From Holophagae bacterium (GTDB lineage: Bacteria; Acidobacteriota; Thermoanaerobaculia; Thermoanaerobaculales; Sulfomarinibacteraceae): a stretch of DNA of 10,355 bases. Each line of letters begins with the position of its first letter. The first letter of the stretch is position 1. Positions 4,701 through 10,355 of the stretch are shown piece after piece. Position numbers and translations under genes: made by a program. The stretch spans positions 1-10,355 of the forward strand of contig DAOWGJ010000385.1 in NCBI GenBank assembly GCA_030637505.1, in the 5' to 3' direction. A model generated the notes under the pieces. It was not told the DNA's origin and did not search any database. It was given only the letters and a program-made list of their open reading frames with translations.

Positions 4701-7610
4701 GGGGAGGAGCGCGGTCACGTCTTCCATTTCGGCGATGATGCCCTGGCCGCTCTCAGGATCCCATGCGCCGCCCAAGGCGATCGAGCCCCGGTTGACCTGC
4801 GCCGAACCTCCGGTGATTTCAAGGATTCCATCTTGCCATTGGGCTTCGAGCGAGGCGTCGGTGATCTCCAGTGGCGGATCCCGCATCTCGATCGCTCCGT
4901 CCTCGTGGTCGAGGTTGAGATACCCGACCCATGCGTCGGCGGGCCCCTGGATTCGACCCTTGATGGTCAGTGGCCCGCGAAAGGTCACGGGGACCGGCGC
5001 TAGTGATGCTAGGGCCGGATCCAGTGAACCGTCTATCGAAAGATCGATCTCCGATGTCATCAGGTTGTACGAGCCGCCGGCAACCAACCGACTGAGGTCG
5101 TCTTGCAAGTCGATATCGGCGACAACGACCCCGCGGTCGTCCAGGGCTGCCCGAATAGGCGCCTTGGCGGCGATCGTGCGCCCGGCGATTGTGATTTCGA
5201 AATCGGGGATTTCGAGGTGTACCTGGGGCAGCCCCCCTTGATCGGGAGGCCATGAGACTCGAAGGTCAAGGTCACAGCTGCCGGTCGGGTTGAGATCCGA
5301 CCCTTCGAGGATGGCCACGAGGGGGCCCAGGGCGAGGTCGTGCCCGGCCAGGCTGATTTGCCACGGTCCGGATGGGGCATCCGGAAAGAGACAGATGGGC
5401 TTCGGGAAACCTCCCATCGGTAAATCGGCCCGAAGAATGAGGGGCCCGGAAATACTTTCGAGCCGGTCGGACACCACCGTGACCAGGCCGTGCTCGAGGT
5501 GGGCCTGGAGGATGGCCGATTCCAGCGGAGCGTCATCGGCTCTTGATTCCCATGAGAGCAGGGCCGAGCCGGTTGGGTCTGAGAGCGGGCCTTTGAGGTT
5601 GAGCCGGCCGCTGGTGAGGCCTCGTGCGGGATCGGGAATGGTGTCAACAAGGTGATTGGGATCGAGGTCGGACCACCTGATCGCGGCCTGAATCTCGCCG
5701 TCGACGCCGATCGGGCACAGGGTCCCGGCGCCCTCGATATGCCCCTCGAGGATATCGACCTTTATCGAATCGATCGACGCACAGTCGGGATCGACTTGGG
5801 CTTCGAACATCAGGTGGGGGATGGCGATGGGTCCTGCCGAAATGTCTCGGGCGTCTATCTGGGCTGTGGCGCCCCAGCCGTTGGGCTCGAATCGCAAGGT
5901 CCCCCTGCCGGTGATTGATCCGGCGACGGCAGGCCCGGCTGCTGCTGCGATGCTCTTCCGAAGGGCGCTGAGGTCTGCTGCCTCGAGGCGCCAGTCCCCG
6001 GCCGCCTTTCCGGACCGGATTGAGGCCGTGCCTTCGGCTTCGACTCGTCCACCTTCGGCATCGAGCGTCGCGGCCCAGTTGGCGTCATCAAGAGTGCCCT
6101 GGACCCTCGCATGGGCGGCCAGGAGCCGGTTGCCCTCGATCTCAGGCGCCTCCCACCGGATATCGGTGTCGATGCTTGGGGTCGCCAATGTGCCGCCCAG
6201 CCGGAGGTCGGCGTCCAGGGGGCCTCCCTCGACGATCAGGGTTTCGAGCTCGGGTAGAAAAGGCGACAGCCGGGCGATCATATCTCCAGGGGCGCCAATG
6301 TGAACCGCGGCCTGGAGGCCGAGGCTTCCTTCGTTGGTGATGGTTCCGGAGGCCTCCAGGTCCGCCCCGAGGATGTGGCCGCTCGCCTGGTCGATCACGA
6401 TGCCGTTGTCTGCCTTTCCGCGAAGCCGGGCCCAACTGCCCTTCCAACGGGCTTCGAGGTCGGCTGACCCCGTCATCCGATCAATTTCAGGTGGAAGGGT
6501 CATCCGGGCCTGGAGATCGCCGGAAAGTCCAACGTCCTCTGGGATGCCTGCCGGCAACTCGACGGCGGCCAGCTTCAGGGCCGGTGTGGGGTCCGCGCCT
6601 TTCAGTCGGGCCCTGACCTCGAAGATCTCGTCGGGGCCCAGGTCCATATCCACCCGGCCCCACGAGGGATCAGCGGCCTCGGCGGTCAACCTGCCTTCCT
6701 CGTACGCCGCCTCGAACCGGCTGATGGTGTAGCCGGCCAGGCGAACGGGCTGACCAGCGAGCCGAGCCTCAAATCGGAGACCGGCGTTGGTGTCCCAGCT
6801 GAGGTCGGCGACAGCATCGAGGCGCCCCCTGGGATCGACGAGGGCTGCCACAGAGGGGTCCCACCAGCGTAGTATCTCGTCCAGAGCAACGTTGGCGGAC
6901 ACTTGGGCCGTCGCACCGGCACCGTCGCCGGCTGCGGATCCCTCTGCCTCAAACTCCAAGGGTCCACCGGTGATTCTCAGGGTCTTCAGCTCGATGGTTT
7001 TCGGGGAGCCCTGAATTTCGACCGTGAGCGGACCGATTGTCAGGTCCCGTCCGTCCCGGCGCAGATGGAGGTTCCGGGCGGTGGCCCGAAGACCGAGACG
7101 TTGGTCGACCAGCGCCGCCTGGGCTGCGAGCCCCGTCCACGTGAATTTCAGATCAGGGCTCTCTCCGGAGACCCCGGCTCGAGTGATCGTCAGATCGTCG
7201 ATTTCCAGGGCCCTCCAGGGATCGGCCGAGGGGCCTGCGTCGTCATCGGCGGGACAGGGCATCGGCAGCTCCAAGGCGTTGACATCGAGGCCCACGATCT
7301 CCAGGCGGCGAAGCCGAGGCGTATCGCCGATCAACTGGGACCACGCCCAGGAAGCATCGACAGCTTCGATCGTCAGGGATCGCCCTGACGGCCCCGAAAC
7401 GCTGATGCCCCGGACCTTGAGAGTGGCGGGCCATATCCTGTACTCAAAGAAATCGACCTCGGCCGAGAGGCAAGTCTTCGCCTCGATGATCGTCGTCAAC
7501 CGGTCCGCGACGCCGCGTTGGATCGGTCCGAGGTGCACGATGACGGCGGTGGCGACCATCAGGGCCACCATGATTCCAGCCGTCACCAGGGCAAGGAGCC
7601 TGATTCTCAT
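1725..7610 (-). CDS. TamB-TamA-type fusion: inner-membrane-anchored TamB joined to an Omp85/POTRA outer-membrane barrel
   Basis: One intact 1961-residue ORF. Residues 5-27 form an uncleaved-looking signal anchor, followed by AsmA/TamB-like sequence: long, beta-rich, periplasmic, with repeated short amphipathic strands (about 40-1020). Residues about 1020-1240 match the TamB C-terminal (DUF490) domain, with the typical GGVLMAAGQPIKIRRG and FTGDPLTDPLLEV stretch (about 1077-1112) and a strand-rich end (FSIGQQL...). From about 1250 five POTRA-like beta-alpha-alpha-beta-beta units follow (approximately 1250-1325, 1326-1400, 1401-1483, 1484-1561, 1562-1630). The remaining roughly 330 residues are an Omp85 barrel with DNNLFGRGF (1654-1662), DNPFDPRHGF (1777-1786), the L6-loop motif IRGF (1854-1857) and a terminal Phe. 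In known systems TamB and TamA are separate, form an inner-to-outer-membrane bridge, and act in outer-membrane protein insertion and/or phospholipid transport. Here one chain should run from inner to outer membrane. There is no Shine-Dalgarno; TATAAT lies six bases before the ATG. The gene is divergent from the transglutaminase gene. The domain calls are strong; the single-chain topology is inferred. Confidence 0.9.
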   Translation of the reverse strand: MRIRLLALVTAGIMVALMVATAVIVHLGPIQRGVADRLTTIIEAKTCLSAEVDFFEYRIWPATLKVRGISVSGPSGRSLTIEAVDASWAWSQLIGDTPRLRRLEIVGLDVNALELPMPCPADDDAGPSADPWRALEIDDLTITRAGVSGESPDLKFTWTGLAAQAALVDQRLGLRATARNLHLRRDGRDLTIGPLTVEIQGSPKTIELKTLRITGGPLEFEAEGSAAGDGAGATAQVSANVALDEILRWWDPSVAALVDPRGRLDAVADLSWDTNAGLRFEARLAGQPVRLAGYTISRFEAAYEEGRLTAEAADPSWGRVDMDLGPDEIFEVRARLKGADPTPALKLAAVELPAGIPEDVGLSGDLQARMTLPPEIDRMTGSADLEARWKGSWARLRGKADNGIVIDQASGHILGADLEASGTITNEGSLGLQAAVHIGAPGDMIARLSPFLPELETLIVEGGPLDADLRLGGTLATPSIDTDIRWEAPEIEGNRLLAAHARVQGTLDDANWAATLDAEGGRVEAEGTASIRSGKAAGDWRLEAADLSALRKSIAAAAGPAVAGSITGRGTLRFEPNGWGATAQIDARDISAGPIAIPHLMFEAQVDPDCASIDSIKVDILEGHIEGAGTLCPIGVDGEIQAAIRWSDLDPNHLVDTIPDPARGLTSGRLNLKGPLSDPTGSALLSWESRADDAPLESAILQAHLEHGLVTVVSDRLESISGPLILRADLPMGGFPKPICLFPDAPSGPWQISLAGHDLALGPLVAILEGSDLNPTGSCDLDLRVSWPPDQGGLPQVHLEIPDFEITIAGRTIAAKAPIRAALDDRGVVVADIDLQDDLSRLVAGGSYNLMTSEIDLSIDGSLDPALASLAPVPVTFRGPLTIKGRIQGPADAWVGYLNLDHEDGAIEMRDPPLEITDASLEAQWQDGILEITGGSAQVNRGSIALGGAWDPESGQGIIAEMEDVTALLPGGIVTRWDGVIAFEPASDRLMTVAGDLSLKYGVWDYPFDLGAAVRGADDEAVPGADDITHRIGLDVEVRGGGGITVDNNLGQFGVRWNVLEIGGTVAQPRIMGDLNLLPGGVLMAAGQPIKIRRGLVQFTGDPLTDPLLEVVPEDLGSTTSWDLGASGDAMQPQASSMAAAGLASGLGAVFGLENTTIRPEEIAMETDEDTSTDFSIGQQLNHNTALFLTTDLRDSQTRTTLLQLWRLPSFPGLTLQAMTRTDPGEADFKLLQRFSWGGTQATDDQPRLHKVQLEGEWPWSKRKLRKATGLVRDQPWDPFFLFLGDIRLEKKLMEQGWPEARVDIRVDGTPERPIAVFTCSPGRHVEFTFEGDSIGKTLKSSLRPLYRFPPFERAALAEMGRLAKRHLWAAGHPDATVDIVSDGEGQVVVSVDQGPETTLRGPMLEGVPDAAAPSLTVLLGQPTELTEISKDPTRAERIVRRTLATAGYRDVRAVESWTETTADGVIEVHLRVDPGPLAHAVRVDLVGDDPLGLTDSQDFAIRSNMVLERGTIDKAVASLRRSYRKEGFTQVRVRSQIYRYDDQQWAVLLTLDPGSTAVVDRIEISGRRHLSERTLLEGLPVQANKVFLLDDLDDSVARLATFDPVERVTATTRPEGDRVVVDLDIIEKARWTGEIGGGWNSDRGATARVGVNDNNLFGRGFRLGLRGRWEQDFLQGRIILALPPLPGGRFSAGINASYTEDVLPAELEGDLVIRENIHEASLEGHYRLRPGLWTRGYYRYTRTRTFEEDPFDPDFPFDITIDVAVLGGQIVTDRLDNPFDPRHGFYLALDLSWAGEAIGSDKENIRGLLTGSLASEPFEGWTWFQSLRLGAAKPLNGVLDRNSRFFAGGSASIRGFKLDSVGPVETLGGVTIFAGGEALFVLNEELRFPLWQALRGAVFVDAGQVWETWSDAGFDLSVGAGIGLRWSTPVGPLWVDAAWPVANPGENSGARYSFGIGRTF

Positions 7611-7622
7611 CGGAGGATTATA
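7611..7622 (-). promoter_or_regulatory. -10 box TATAAT with six-base spacer to the ATG: probable leaderless start
   Basis: The minus strand reads TATAAT (7622-7617), then CCTCCG, then the ATG at 7610. A transcript initiated six to seven bases past the -10 box would begin at or next to the A of the start codon. No GGAGG-like sequence precedes the ATG; the spacer is actually the anti-sense of one. No good -35 match is seen 17 bases upstream (AGCCTC), so the promoter may be weak or depend on another sigma factor or activator. Confidence 0.5.
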
Positions 7623-7779
7623 CGCTCAGGCTGCAGGGAGAGGCTCTGCGCGGGTCGATGACGCTTCGGCCGTTTCTGAAGCTGCCGGCTGACGGTGTTG
7701 CTGTCCTCTGCCCCAGTTCCTTCCGTGAATTGACGCAACATTTTGATCCGTTTTTCGTAAACAACACCAGGATAGAGAT

Positions 7780-8850
7780 TTGAGAGCGATCAGCTGTATT
7801 TTCGCGTTGATTTTGGCGGTCGTTTGGCCGAGTTGGGCGCTCGGCGCCGAGGAGGATACTGGGCGGTGGGAGTCTGCGGTGGCCGCGCGCGGCATCGATC
7901 CGGCCGGAGTGATCTATCCCTTTGGCGCAACTCCGGAAATGCAGGAATGGGCTCGACAGCAGATGGAGGGCGCGGGCCCGGCCGGGCCCTTGAAGCAGCT
8001 CAAAATCCTCCAGAGGTCCCTGTTTGATCGGGAGAATTTCGAGTTCGAATACGACGGATTTCTGACGCTCAGTGCGGAGGACGCCTTCGCCCAACGGCGG
8101 GGGAACTGCATGGCTTTTACTGCCCTGTTCATCGCGATGGCGAGGTCACTGGGAATCCCGGCGGTTTTGGTCTCGGTACAGAAGGTCCCCGATGTCCAGC
8201 GGATCGACGGCTTGGTGGTCGTCAACCGTCATGTCGTTGCCGGTTACCGGGGGGCCAACGAGCTGAATCTATTTGACTTCTACGTGACTTCTTCCGCACC
8301 CACGATCCATCAGCGGATCATCAGTGACGTTCGCGCCAGTGCGATGCACCATACCAACCGTGGCGGTTTGGCATTGAGGGAGGGCGATTTGATCGAGGCT
8401 CGCCGCCATTTTGAGCTGTCGGTTCTGCTGGCTCCGGAGTGGGCGCCGGGATGGGTCAACCTCGGGGTTGTCGAATACCGTGAAGGCCGAACGGCCCAGG
8501 CCCTCAACGCCTACGCCAAGGCATTGGAGGCTGAGCCGTCCAACTCCTCCGCTCTGACCAACATCGCCGGTATCCACAGGGATCAGGGTCATGACGAGGC
8601 CGCCAGAAGCGCCTTGGCCGCGGCGGCCCGCCAGACTCGGAATCCATTCACGCTGATTGCCATGGCGGATATCGAGATGCACAACGGAAACCTGGGCAAA
8701 GCAAGGTCCTATCTCAGACGGGCGCGGTGGTGGTTCTCCTCGGAACCGGAGGTCTATATGGCGATGGCCCGGCTCGCCCGCGTCGAGGGCGACGACAAAG
8801 GCGTCACGCGCCATCTGGCGCGTGCGGCCAAGCTGAGAGAAGCGGAATAG
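7780..8850 (+). CDS. Exported transglutaminase-like cysteine peptidase with TPR repeats
   Basis: A 356-residue protein starting at TTG. No ATG or GTG occurs between it and the upstream in-frame stop at 7744, and a weak AGGA lies seven bases before it. Residues 1-24 form a Sec signal peptide (hydrophobic ILAVVWPSWALGA); Cys6 precedes the hydrophobic core, so it is not a lipobox. Residues about 75-175 fit the transglutaminase-core fold. The nucleophile Cys110 sits in RRGNCMAFTALFIAMAR, the candidate His is His151 (NRHVVAGY) and the Asp is Asp166 (LFDFY), so the triad looks intact. From about 195 to the end lie roughly four TPR units (HFELSVLLAPEWAPGWVNLG, YAKALEAEPSNSSALTNIAG and so on), which usually mediate protein contacts. 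The family is widespread; such proteins are thought to cleave or cross-link peptides in the periplasm, but the substrate is unknown. The gene is divergent from the TamB-Omp85 fusion across a 169-bp spacer and 115 bp upstream of the MEMO gene on the same strand. The domain call is secure; the function is not. Confidence 0.85.
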   Translation: MRAISCIFALILAVVWPSWALGAEEDTGRWESAVAARGIDPAGVIYPFGATPEMQEWARQQMEGAGPAGPLKQLKILQRSLFDRENFEFEYDGFLTLSAEDAFAQRRGNCMAFTALFIAMARSLGIPAVLVSVQKVPDVQRIDGLVVVNRHVVAGYRGANELNLFDFYVTSSAPTIHQRIISDVRASAMHHTNRGGLALREGDLIEARRHFELSVLLAPEWAPGWVNLGVVEYREGRTAQALNAYAKALEAEPSNSSALTNIAGIHRDQGHDEAARSALAAAARQTRNPFTLIAMADIEMHNGNLGKARSYLRRARWWFSSEPEVYMAMARLARVEGDDKGVTRHLARAAKLREAE

Positions 8851-8955
8851 CCGCCTTACCGGGGGGGAGAGAATCTGGAGTTGACGACGGAGTGTGAAGT
8901 CCACGCTTCTTCCCCTCTGGTCTGCCGGCCTCCCAGTCGGTTTCTGCGATAGACT

Positions 8956-8961
8956 GGAGGG
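8956..8961 (+). promoter_or_regulatory. Shine-Dalgarno fixing the start of the MEMO-AMMECR1 gene
   Basis: GGAGGG lies four bases upstream of the ATG at 8966. It matters because choosing the next in-frame ATG (9002) would remove most of the signal peptide. The site favours the longer, exported form. Confidence 0.7.
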
Positions 8962-8965
8962 TACG

Positions 8966-10355
8966 ATGAGTCTGCTCCGTTTTTGGCTGGGGGTGGTGCT
9001 GATGGTCGCTTTTCCATCCTTTGGATCGGTTCGTGCGCCGGCGGTGGCCGGCGCTTTCTACCCGGGAACGGAGGAGGCGTTGCGGACAAGCGTCGTGGAC
9101 CTTCTGGAGGAGGCGCCGTCGCTCGAAGGAATGGCGGCCCGTGCGGTCGTTGTGCCTCACGCGGGCTACGTCTACTCGGGCGCCACGGCGGCTCGGGCGT
9201 TCAAGCATCTCGTGGGCTCTGAGGTGACCAGGGTCATCCTGATCGGGCCATCCCACCGGGCGTCGTTTGGCGGAGGCGCCCTTCCGGCCAAAGGAGTGAC
9301 TGCGTTCAAGACGCCCCTGGGCGATGTCGAAATCGATCGGTCGACGGTGAACTCACTGCGGGCCATGGGCGTTTTCGGCGGGCCCTCTTCGGCCCATGAT
9401 GGGGAGCACTGCCTCGAGGTGGAGTTGCCCTTCCTACAGATCGTGCTTCCCGAAGCCCGCATCGTACCCATCCTGATCGGCCATCACACAAATCCTGGGG
9501 AGACCTCTCAGATCGCCGAGGCGTTGGCGGGTTTTCTCGGTGCAGAGACCATCGTCGTCGTCTCGACCGATTTCTCTCACCACGGAGAATCCTTCCGTTG
9601 GGCGCCGTTCCCGCAGGGCCCTGATCTCGGTGACCGGCTCCTGGATTTGGCGCGTGCGACTGCCGATCTCGCTGCCGAAGGCAACGCCGACGGGTTCCGG
9701 CACCAGGTCGAAGTCTCCGGGGACACTGTCTGCGGAAGCAAACCGGTGTCGGTGCTCCTGGAAATCATTGAGCAGGCCTTCGACGGCACGGGCAAGGTCC
9801 TGGGCGTAACGACTTCGGGGCACGTCATGGGGGACTTCAAACAGTCGGTGTCCTACGTCTCGATCGCATACACCGGCCGATGGCGACCGTGGAAGCAGGA
9901 CGAGTCTCCCTCCGATCTTCCGATCTTGAGCCCCGACCAGCAGACAGCGGTGGCCGGGCTTGCGCGCGCGGTCCTGGAAACGCGACTGGGACATGGCCCA
10001 CAGCTGGCTCGCTGGTTTTCGGCTCACCCAGACGACCCGATGTTGGACGCACCGGCAGGCGCCTTCGTCACCCTCAATCACCCCGAAATCAAGCCTGGTC
10101 GAGCCGGCCGTTTGCGAGCCTGTATGGGTGTGATCGAGGCGCGGGGGTCGGTGGTCGACGCGGTTGTGCATGCCGCTGTCTCCGCCTCGCGGGATCCGCG
10201 CTTTCCGGCCCTGGAACTCCGCGAACTCGAGAGGCTTTCGGTCGAGGTCTCGCTCTTGTCGCCGTCTCGGAGAGTGCCCGGCCCCGAGGCGATCACGGTC
10301 GGCGTTCACGGGGTGGTGTTGTCGAAGAATGGACGCGGCGCGGTCTTTCTGCCCC
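8966..10355 (+). CDS. Exported MEMO-AMMECR1 fusion (AmmeMemoRadiSam proteins B+A), 3' end outside window
   Basis: 463 residues are visible without a stop; the gene runs off the right edge. Residues 1-21 are a hydrophobic signal peptide (MSLLRFWLGVVLMVAFPSFG), and the family start VRAPAVAGAFYP (22-33) follows at once. The MEMO domain (about 22-310) has PHAGYVYSG with His65, GPSH with His97, STDFSHHG with His205/His206, and Cys256 in DTVCGSKP. The His65/His97/Cys256 set corresponds to the metal-binding residues of human MEMO1, and the fold is related to class III extradiol dioxygenases. The AMMECR1 domain begins near residue 322 (SPDQQTAV) and has RLRACMG (382-388), a variant of the family's LRGCIG motif; its end is missing. 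MEMO, AMMECR1 and a radical SAM enzyme are a known conserved trio of unclear chemistry, and MEMO-AMMECR1 fusions are familiar. The N-terminal export signal is unusual. The radical SAM partner is not in the window and could lie just beyond. A good Shine-Dalgarno supports the start. Confidence 0.9.
   Translation, partial: MSLLRFWLGVVLMVAFPSFGSVRAPAVAGAFYPGTEEALRTSVVDLLEEAPSLEGMAARAVVVPHAGYVYSGATAARAFKHLVGSEVTRVILIGPSHRASFGGGALPAKGVTAFKTPLGDVEIDRSTVNSLRAMGVFGGPSSAHDGEHCLEVELPFLQIVLPEARIVPILIGHHTNPGETSQIAEALAGFLGAETIVVVSTDFSHHGESFRWAPFPQGPDLGDRLLDLARATADLAAEGNADGFRHQVEVSGDTVCGSKPVSVLLEIIEQAFDGTGKVLGVTTSGHVMGDFKQSVSYVSIAYTGRWRPWKQDESPSDLPILSPDQQTAVAGLARAVLETRLGHGPQLARWFSAHPDDPMLDAPAGAFVTLNHPEIKPGRAGRLRACMGVIEARGSVVDAVVHAAVSASRDPRFPALELRELERLSVEVSLLSPSRRVPGPEAITVGVHGVVLSKNGRGAVFLP

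Noticed and set aside
3861..5003. A 380-codon open frame on the plus strand
   Set aside because: Antisense to the TamB portion of the fusion; composition is that of a mirror frame, with no domain.
7730..7779. TTGACG as a -35 box for the transglutaminase gene
   Set aside because: No acceptable -10 hexamer lies 16-19 bases downstream (the sequence there is TTTTTCGTAA), so I do not call a promoter.
7780..7800. Lipoprotein signal with Cys6 in the transglutaminase-like protein
   Set aside because: The cysteine comes before the hydrophobic core, not after it, and no lipobox consensus surrounds it.
8851..8965. Terminator or promoter between the transglutaminase and MEMO genes
   Set aside because: A TTGACG at 8881 has no matching -10 box, and no stem followed by a T-tract is visible.
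9434..10309. A 291-codon open frame on the minus strand
   Set aside because: It lies antisense to the MEMO-AMMECR1 gene, whose family motifs are clear throughout. GC-rich codon use keeps the opposite strand open; no Shine-Dalgarno or recognisable domain.

Overview
The window comes from a GC-rich, diderm (outer-membrane-bearing) bacterium. The evidence is an Omp85-type outer-membrane barrel, a TamB-like periplasmic protein and three further proteins with Sec-type signal peptides. The tail of the first protein (VPVELQSFSIE) and the overall style remind me of Acidobacteriota, for example Thermoanaerobaculia-like sediment genomes. That placement comes from memory of the style only and has low confidence.

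Layout. 1-775: a strong hairpin terminator (30-55) lies just past the end of a minus-strand gene for a small secreted beta-rich protein (76-774) with a clear Shine-Dalgarno. 775-1724: about 950 bp with no credible gene, packed with inverted repeats. A 58-bp inverted-repeat pair (968-1025 / 1431-1488) encloses several long hairpins and an imperfect GGACGC-type hexamer array. A further bipartite inverted repeat abuts it at 1494-1545. 1725-7610 (minus): one uninterrupted 1961-residue ORF that reads as TamB (inner-membrane anchor plus long periplasmic beta-structure plus TamB C-terminal domain) fused directly to an Omp85 protein (about five POTRA-like domains plus a 16-strand-type barrel ending in Phe). 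It starts six bases after a perfect TATAAT and has no Shine-Dalgarno, which suggests a leaderless mRNA. 7780-8850 (plus, divergent): an exported transglutaminase-like/TPR protein. 8966-10355 (plus, cut by the window end): a MEMO-AMMECR1 fusion (AmmeMemoRadiSam proteins B and A) with an unusual N-terminal signal peptide.

How the parts may work together. All four genes encode proteins predicted to act in or beyond the inner membrane. The most striking is the TamB-TamA-type fusion. In well-studied bacteria TamB (inner-membrane anchored) and TamA (outer-membrane barrel) are separate proteins that meet through the TamB C-terminal domain and the TamA POTRA domains. Here exactly those two regions are joined in one chain, so a single polypeptide should span the whole envelope. 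The plus-strand pair is not obviously functionally tied to it. The 115-bp gap and the plain Shine-Dalgarno before the MEMO gene leave open whether those two genes share a transcript.

The best candidates for something undescribed are the transenvelope TamB-Omp85 fusion, the exported MEMO-AMMECR1 protein, and the structured intergenic repeat element.
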